Made by a program: the position numbers and the translations under genes. Positions 56,788 through 64,000 of a stretch of 64,000 bases of DNA are shown here, piece by piece; the first letter of the stretch is position 1; every line of letters starts with the position of its first letter. The DNA is taken from assembly GCA_026936335.1 (NCBI GenBank), contig JAPMXV010000034.1, positions 504,001 to 568,000 on the forward strand, given 5' to 3'. This DNA comes from Mantamonas sphyraenae (Eukaryota; CRuMs; Mantamonadidae). The notes beneath the pieces are model-generated. The model ran no database searches, was not told where the DNA came from, and worked only from the letters and a program-made list of their open reading frames with translations.

Positions 56788-59700
56788 ATGAGCAGCTCCA
56801 CGTCGGCTTCATCGCCGCAGGAGCGCATTGCCATTTGGATGGCTGAGCTTCAGGGGGAGCACAAGCACCAGGAGTTGGTGGTGGTTGCCGATGAGGAGCT
56901 GGTGCGCAGGTACCAATCCTACTCGCCGACCCTCTACGAAGTGGTGGCCACCGAGGCCTTCCTCGAGGGCATCCGGGCCTGGGCATGCACCAACTGGGTT
57001 GCAGACAGGATCCACCGCGACTGCACACTCCTCGTCTGCGACGACGATTCGTCAGCCGAGCCGCAGCGTGCGCAGGAAGAACGCGTCGTGGAAGGGGAGG
57101 AGGAGGAGGAGGGGCGGGAACAAGGAGGAGAGACACACTCAGACACTGCAGATGATACAGAATCACAGGCAAGAGATGAGAAACGGGCCACAGGCGATGC
57201 ATCGGGTCTGCTGCGTGTGTGTGTGTTGCGTCTGACCCCAGAGGGTGATCTGTTTTTTCGGCAGCACCCTGAAGGCGTGGTGCACGCGTATCCCCTGCTT
57301 CCAGAGCGCCTGGAGGACATCACAATGAGCCAGAATGGCCATGGCATCCGCATTCCGGCCTCTTGTTTTGCAATGGATCCCCAGGGCACAGAGGTGCATG
57401 TCCAGGGCGGCGACGAGTTGGCGGCCATTGTTCCTTCTCTGGCCGCCTTTCAGGAAGCACACCCGCAGCTCCACCTTGTGCCCGTGCACACCAGTGTGGC
57501 CGAGGAACTGCCTCGCATCAAACTTCTCATGTCCATGGACACCCTCATGCCCGGCGTGTCTGTCTATGACCTACTGGACAACCTCGAGTGCGTTTTTTCT
57601 CCTTGCTTCGCCTTGCCTGCCCCCCGCCAAAAGGGAAATTTTTTGGGCTCCTGTTCGTCCACTGACACGGTATGTGCAACCTCCCCCTTCCTCCCAACCC
57701 AACGCACGTGTGTATGCGCACACCACACATGGGCAGCCACTTGAAAGATCGGTTCTGCGACATGTACAAACTGAACCCAGAGGCACACCTTGCGCAGGAG
57801 GTTGCGTCGTTGGTGCGTTCGATCAAGTTCCACCTGCACTTGCTGGGGTATATCCGATCCTGGGACGACATGAACATCACCATGGACCAGGTGACCATTG
57901 ATGCCATGCTTGCGTTCAACGTGGCTGAAAAGGTGCGTGTGATGCAGAGTATGGCCCAGCTTGAAGGCGGCACGAGTCTCCTCGACGACCAGCTGGACAA
58001 CCCACCCAGTGAAATCGATGACCAAGCACCCAACAACAACAACAACAACAACCTTAACAACAACAACAATGGCAACGACGCAATCCACCACGACACTGTT
58101 GCCTCGTCCACCTCTCCTTCCACCGTCTCTGCCTCCTCCTCCTCCTCCTCCTCCACCTCCCCCGTCCCATCATCATCCGAGACGACGGCGGATGAGGTGG
58201 CCTCCACCAAGAGCAGCAGTCGTTCCAGCGTAACATCATCAACAACATCATCATCGGCGTCCACGGTGGCGTTTGACCCACGTGATGTTGCGATCCAGAT
58301 GAATGCGTTGAACCTGACCACGCTGAAGGAGACCGAGGAGATGGAGTCGTTTCTGCATTGGGTCAACCAGACGCCGGAAGACATGAACCCCGTGGGGTAT
58401 GCTCTGTTGCAACGCAGACTGACGGAAGCCATCCACAGGTTGAGCAAGTGTGGATTCCAACAGCCGCAGGACGAGCTGCGGGATGGGGTCAACGTGGGTG
58501 TGGCCGCACAGTTGATTCGAGCCTTTCAAAAGTCGCAGAACCTGGCTGTGACGGGGGTGTTTGACGTGGACACCATGCGCACACTGTTGCGGCAGGTGAA
58601 ACAGCAGAAGAGGGCGTTGGTGCGTCGTCTCAAGCGCGAAGACACCATCATGGACATCCTCAAGATTGCCCCCGAGTTCAACGTCAAGTGGTATCAGAAG
58701 GCCATGGTGACGCGACAGGCACAGATCACTGTGCTCACCAGTGCACGCCAGTTCCGTGTGCGCAAGGAGGGCAAATCCTCGTGGAGGGTCTATCACGGCG
58801 CAACCATTGTCAAGGTCGAAAAGTGGGCCGACAAACAGTCGGAACGCAAGCTGTACATTCACATCGACCGCACACGGCGCAGCAGTGCGGCCGTGGGCCC
58901 AATGGTGGATGGCGATAGGAAGCAATCGACGACGGCAACGACGGGGATGGGGACCGGGATGGGTGGCAGCCCACGCACCAGTGTGGTAGGAACACAGGCG
59001 GTGGGGACAAGGCCAAAGTGACTGCCGTGGCCAATGTGGGTGGCTCACGCTCGCCTTCCATCTCTGTGGACAACCAAAGCGACGGCGGCGGTGGTGGTGG
59101 TGGTGGGACCACGGGCGAGACGATTGAGGAGACGGAAGAGTACGAAGTGCTCAAGTTTAAGTTCACCACGGTGACGGAACGGGAACACTTTTGTCTGCTG
59201 CTGGACATGCTGCGTCCGGAAACCCCGTTTCTGACCTACCCACGCGCTGTGAACCACATCGAACGAGCACAGCGGCACCAACGCCTGTCCATCTTCACCG
59301 GCACATGGAACATGGGCAACATCAGCGAGATGGACATGAGCCAGCTGGGGCTGTGGATACCGTGTTCACCCACGGGGCTACGGTACGACGTGTATGCAAT
59401 TGGGGTGCAGGAGAACTCCATGGACGACAAGACGTGGTGGAACACCTTGGAAGCACACCTGGGTGTGCAGTATGTGCGTGTGCAAGAGGTGTCCCTGTGG
59501 CAAATCTCACTGGTGGTGTTTGTGCACCGTCGACTGTGGCCGTTTGTGTCGTGTGTGGAGGTGGGCAAGGTGACCACCGGGGTGGGACAGGTGATGGGCA
59601 ACAAGGGAGGCGTGGGCGTGGCCTTCCATCTCTACGACACCCCCGTGGTGTTTGTGGCCGCCCATCTCGCCGCACACTCGGAGTATCTCAAGGCACGCAA

Positions 59701-62557
59701 CGAGAACGTGCAACGCATCCTGGAGAATCTGCGCTTCCGCTTCACCTCGGTGGACATCACCCAACAGTACGAGCATGTGTTTTGGATGGGCGATCTCAAC
59801 TACCGTTTGGAGGGCATCGACAAACAGAGTGTGGCCGACCTGGCCCTGCGACAAAAGTTCAGCAAACTGGCCACCTACGACCAGTTGGCCAAGGAGATGG
59901 CCGCCGGGCATGTCTTTTTTGGCTTCCAGGAGGCACACAAGGCGTTTGCACCCACCTACAAGTTTTCACGCAAGGAGGGCAAGTGCGAACAGTACGACAA
60001 CAAGCGCGTGGCCTCGTACACGGACAGGGTGTTGTATCATACCCTGAGTCCCCAGAAGCTGTCTGTGCTGGAGTATAACGCCGTCATGGACATCCACGAC
60101 AGCGACCACCGACCCGTCTACTGCATCTTTGCCATGGATTTGGTGGCTCGTCCGGATACGGTGCACTCGGAGGACCAGGAGCAGGTGTGTGAGCTGGTGG
60201 TCTCGGGTCTGCGTGTCGAGGAGACTCAGTTTCCCCTCAAGCAAACTATGTACGCACAGCTGCTGTCCACTGTCTTTGAGGGCGAAGTGTCCACAGAGAG
60301 CAAACGCATGGACAGTGCCACGGGTGGTGGGAGCATGCATGTGTATGATGACAAGACATCTGGAGCCGGTGGCGGTGGGTCAGGTGGCAAGGGAGGTGCT
60401 ACAACAACGTCATCAGGAGGAGGAGGAGGAGGAGGAGGAGGAAGCGCAAGCACCGGCGCTGGTGCATCATCCAGCAGCAGTGGAGGCAGCAGTAACACCG
60501 AGACGTGTTGGAACACGGTTGTGGTGTTGCCCTTTGTCAAGATGGCGTCGCGGCTTGCAAACGAGGTGTTGATCATCAAGGTGTTGGCGGTGCATGACCT
60601 GTTCACCGACTCGTTGCTGGGTGCAGCCACGGTGCCACTGCGTGAAGCGTGTGGGGACGAACCACGCGAGGTGGTGGTGCCCCTCACCCTCAATGGCATC
60701 CCTGTGGGTGTGTTGCGCGGGGTGTTTCACCTGCGTTGGAAGCGACACATGTTCACCAAACAGATGTCCTTCTTGGTGCAGGAACACAGTGAGGTGGGCC
60801 TCGATTGCATTGCCAAGGTCAGCGAGGAGACTCTGAGTTGGAAGAGCAACTCGGCTTCCTCTCGCTTTCAACGTGCTTCTGTCTCCTCCACCTCCTCCAC
60901 CTCCTCCGGCAACAGCAGCAGTGTGGACCAGCTTTTGTCCGGCGATGCCCACGGTGTCCAACGTCTCATGGACTTGGACAGGGCGTTGACGGCCAAGAAG
61001 GTATGGGGCCGTGGTGGTGGCGGTGCTGGCGACGCCGTCGTCAACGAAGTGCACCAGGAACTGGAGACCCGCAAACGCAGCATGAGTCTGCGTGAGAAGC
61101 TGGGCAGCAAACTGGGCAGGGATAGGTCGGATAGCACGTCGGTGGGCTCGGGTGAGGTGCTCATTGCGTACTGGTCTCGTGATGACGATGCCAGCAGTCT
61201 GGCTGAGACTGCAAGTTTGCCAAGTGACGCCGGCTTCTCGACATTGGACGAAGCCGAAGAGTTTGGGCTGGAAGTGGTGGAAGAGAAGGAGGAGGGTGAT
61301 GGGGGTGAAGGGGGTGGTGGTGGGGAGGGCGAAGAGAGCGTGGAGGAGGACGGGTACAATGCGAGCCGTGACGACGACGAGTCTGCGACAGACGAAGTCA
61401 CAGTGTACGGCGATGACATAAGCGAGGTAACATCGAACAGTGGGGTGGAAGAGGAGGAGACAGAAGAGGGGGAGGAGGGGGAGGAGGAGGGAGGCGATTT
61501 GACACCGGGAGGAGGAGGGAAACGATTGATGGGGGAGCTGGTGGACGACAAGGCCGTTCAATTGGGCAGACTGAGCAACTTTGAGGAACAGCTGTCTGTG
61601 TCATCGTCGGGCATGGAACATGTGGATGGGAAAGGAGGGGTGGCAAACGAAGGAGGGGCAGCAGCAGGGAGGGCATTGACGGGGTCGTCGTCAGGCAACC
61701 TGATGGTGGAACAAAGCGAAGGAGGCAGGTATGTGGTGTTGGAAACGGCAGGAGACCTGAGTGTGAGTGTGGATCTGTTGCCCATTGCGGTGTACTGGGT
61801 CAACGGATCGGTGGAGAGCTGGTCGGTCATGATTGTGTTGCTTGAGTGCAACATTCTGTTCCGCAACATGCAGCTGAGCTGGGCCGAGGTGTATGGTCAG
61901 TCGTACCTGGAACTGGGCAACGGCATTGTGCCGCTGATGATGCATCATGGCGAACGACTGATGGGCACCATGTCCATCTGTTTGTTCCTGGAAAACGAGT
62001 ATGAGTGGGTGCACCTATTGCCTGAGGACGACGACAACCGCTCGCAAGCCCTGGCCCTGTGTTCCAAGACCCAGCAATTGCATGCACTGTGCACAGAAGC
62101 CGTGGTGTTGATGAGTGGCCTGCAGGGACTCAAGCGCAGAGCACTGGAATCGCAGCTGGAGCTGGTCAACGAACACAATGCGAAGATTTTAGTGGAGCTG
62201 CTGGGGTGGGAGGACCAATTGCGTGAGGTGGAGGACAGCATGGTGCAGTTTGGAGACGAGAGCGATGATGAGGACGGGGTGTTTATGACGGGCAGTCGCT
62301 TCACCCTGGTCGATGCCCTCTTCTTTCCCCTGCTGGCTCTGTGTGTGCGCAACACAAGCTCCATGGCCTCTTCTAGCCAGATTCTCAGCCACGTGCCCCG
62401 TCTGGCCCGATACTACGATCTGTGCTGTCGTCGCGATGTGATTCGACACACGTATCCGCTGAACATGAACCTGTGCGACGATTCCGGAGCTGTACGAGAG
62501 GCTGTGGTGCTGGAGGACCTAAAGTCCAGGCGTGTGGAGGGTTGTTTGGTGCAGTAG
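56788..62557 (+). CDS. Giant inositol polyphosphate 5-phosphatase with PGB-like, PH-like, C2 and GST-like domains; one frame break
   Basis: About 1,873 aa from exons 56788-57587 and 57737-62557. An unassigned N-terminal region (about 1-400) and Ser/Asn runs come first. A module at about 515-550 (AAQLIRAFQKSQ, TGVFDVDTMRTLL) fits the peptidoglycan-binding-like three-helix fold. A PH-like domain (WRVYHGATIVKVEKW ... KFTTVTEREHFCLLLDML) is split by a disordered loop. The catalytic domain (about 780-1060) has FTGTWNMGN, GVQENSMDD, GNKGGVGV, WMGDLNYRL, SYTDRVLYHT and HDSDHRPVYC, all essential residues present. A C2-like domain (about 1190-1280) and acidic runs follow. The C-terminus (about 1600-1840) reads as a GST fold: GNGIVPLMMHHGERLMGTMS then GSRFTLVDALFFPLLALC. 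One base is missing in the G run at 59003-59006: ...AVGTRPK stop, with DKAKVTAVANVGG continuing in the next frame. Confidence 0.87.
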
Positions 62558-62619
62558 TGACAAGGACAGAGACGGATAATGGACACATTTTGGTTGCATT
62601 GGCCAGTGGATTGCGCCGC

Positions 62620-63760
62620 TCAGAACGAGGCATCATCTTGCCACTCGGGCCACGGTTGGCACCGGAAGCCGGTCTTGCTGACCTTGCTAAAGATGCCTCC
62701 GTGGTGGACAGCGCTGGTTACGGTGAGCTTCTGCTGGTCGCGGTCAAAGTGCACGTCAAACACGTCTGGGTGGGAGCGCAGACAGTGGTTGATGAGAATC
62801 TCAAAGTCGTCGTCGCCTTCGTCGTCCACAAGCATTTCCGTGTCGTGGACAGTGAGCACAATGACGGGAATGCCTTGTTTGTCGATCACATTGGCCAGGC
62901 GGTTGGAAAAGGCGATGGTCGGTGTGATGACATGTGGGGTCAGTTCGTTGACCAGCGCCTCCTCGAGCATGAGTTCGACACGCGTCGACTTGTGCTTGGC
63001 ACTGATCCTGTTCTTCTTTTTGCGTTTGCGTCGTTCCGACTCCATGTCTCCTGTGCGTGCACTCCTGACCAGCTCCTCTTCGCTGGTGGTAGAATCCATG
63101 GACGAGCCGCTGAGGGTGCTTTCCTCAAACGAGGGCAGGCTTGCATCGCTTGTTCCCCCGTAAAAATTGCTTGCGCCAGGTGACATCTCCACATGGGCCA
63201 TGGCATCCACACTGACTCCTCGTGGCGTCACTGCCCCTGTGCTACCACGCAGACTGTCTTCTTCGTCTGCATCGGCGGCCGCCTCTTCGTCTTCCGGATC
63301 CTCATCCTCATCGTCGTCGTCCTCTTCCTCATCCTCATCCTCGTCTCGCTGCACGTCCAAATCGTCTCCGTGCTTGGCCCGTGACAGCCTCCTCTTGATG
63401 CTCTGGATGCCTGCTGCATGGTCATCCTTGCCGCGGTACGCGTCATCATCGCCGCCGTCGTCGTACGGATCCTGTTCGTCGTTGTCATCGTTATCATCCA
63501 ATCCATCTGCAAGCGATCGCATCCCCTCGGGTGAGCTTCCCAGACGCCTGCGTGCCTCGTCACGATCCAACAAGTCTGCACCCAACAGCCTGCCCGCGTG
63601 TTCATCCTTGCTGCTGCTCCTGCCCATGATGTTTCGTCGACGTGACATGTCTCGTACAGCCGTGGTGATCTCTTCCTCTTCTTCAATAAGTTCCATGCCC
63701 TTGGCTGCTGCTAGGCCGGTGCGTACCATGGGCACTGTCAAGAAATTGTTACTCTGCTGC

Positions 63761-63802
<42 letters not shown>

Positions 63803-63990
63803 AGATGCCTGCCATCTAGACGTGGTTCCGGCAGGGCCTTGGTCAGGTCGTCGTCACTGAGGCTGTTGGGCAGCGAGGTGGTGCGTCGCAAGTGCTTCTG
63901 CTCTGAAGAGGGACTATCGCTGTCCTGCGTCTTGCTCTGCATATTGTTGTTGTTGTTGTTGGTTGTGTTGCTGCTACTGCTCTTCCTCAT
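62620..63990 (-). CDS. Acidic, polyQ-containing protein of unknown function; 5' end may lie beyond the window
   Basis: At least 456 aa. The Met at 63990 is the first in the window, but the frame is still open to the edge, so the true start may be outside. The N-terminal half is low complexity: Asn run, 16-Gln run, and long Asp/Glu blocks. A basic patch (ERRKRKKKNRISAKHKS) probably serves as a nuclear signal. The only ordered-looking part is the C-terminal about 120 residues (VELMLEEALVNEL, NRLANVIDKQGIPVIVLTVH, FEILINHCLRSHPDVFDVHF), predicted alpha/beta, which I cannot assign. It converges with the 5-phosphatase gene, 62 bp between stops. Confidence 0.65.
63754..63802 (-). repeat. CTG/CAG repeat coding for poly-Gln
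   Basis: Near-perfect CTG run (CAG on the coding minus strand) with two TTG interruptions (CAA), giving 16 consecutive Gln in the rightmost gene. Confidence 0.9.
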
Positions 63991-64000
63991 GACCTTGTTG

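Noticed and set aside
1-64000. tRNA, rRNA, CRISPR or mobile element
   Set aside because: Scanning by eye I saw no tRNA B-box context outside coding sequence, no rRNA-like stretch, no regularly spaced direct repeats and no transposase or reverse-transcriptase motif. Faint tRNAs could be missed without a covariance search.

Overview
This is nuclear DNA of a unicellular eukaryote. Most genes carry short GT-AG introns (about 75-160 bp, donors GTGAGT/GTAAGT/GTACGT, acceptors usually inside CA-rich tracts ending CACACAG). The products are eukaryote-specific: ESCRT-II VPS25, a dynamin, spatacsin, EIPR1, PDRG1, an intron-split ribosomal protein eL43, a RasGEF and a Rab GAP. The DNA is GC-rich, gene-dense and full of Ser, Gln, Asp/Glu and Gly triplet runs. 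Tyrosine-kinase-like (TKL) kinases joined to a RasGEF, a MICU-type mitochondrial Ca2+ sensor and an MDH1B-like domain (otherwise known from ciliary proteins) suit a free-living, probably flagellated or amoeboid protist. I cannot name the lineage from sequence alone.

Layout, left to right. GANAB (minus, runs off the left edge); VPS25 (minus) divergent from a double-kinase RasGEF (plus); a small nuclear-type protein (plus) whose 3' coding end overlaps a MYND-finger gene (minus); MICU-like (plus); four-TM protein (minus); coat/adaptor small subunit (plus); MDH1B-like coiled-coil protein (plus); DRP1-type dynamin (minus); MT-A70 methyltransferase, dephospho-CoA kinase and EIPR1 (all plus); eL43 (minus); TBC1D15-like Rab GAP and a PH plus six-C2 protein (plus); PDRG1 (minus); bacterial-type GAPDH (plus); an 11.5-kb spatacsin gene and a coiled-coil gene (minus); NMNAT (plus); multi-TM protein (minus); small coiled-coil protein (plus); LPCAT-like acyltransferase and FAD dehydrogenase (minus); a very large inositol 5-phosphatase fused to a GST-like domain (plus); and an acidic, polyQ-containing protein (minus, 5' end at or beyond the right edge).

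Divergent gene pairs share 70-160 bp between start codons, which are likely bidirectional promoters. Convergent stops lie as close as 12 bp, and one convergent pair overlaps in coding sequence. These are independent eukaryotic genes, not operons. Many act on endomembranes: VPS25, EIPR1, TBC1D15-like, spatacsin, the coat subunit, the 5-phosphatase, the C2 protein and the LPCAT.

The most unusual content is domain architecture: two TKL kinases plus RasGEF; 5-phosphatase plus peptidoglycan-binding-like, PH-like, C2 and GST folds; PH plus six C2 domains; and a GAPDH of bacterial type with a predicted membrane anchor. Four single-base reading-frame breaks interrupt otherwise well-conserved proteins. 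At least two sit in homopolymers, so sequencing or assembly error is the first explanation to test.
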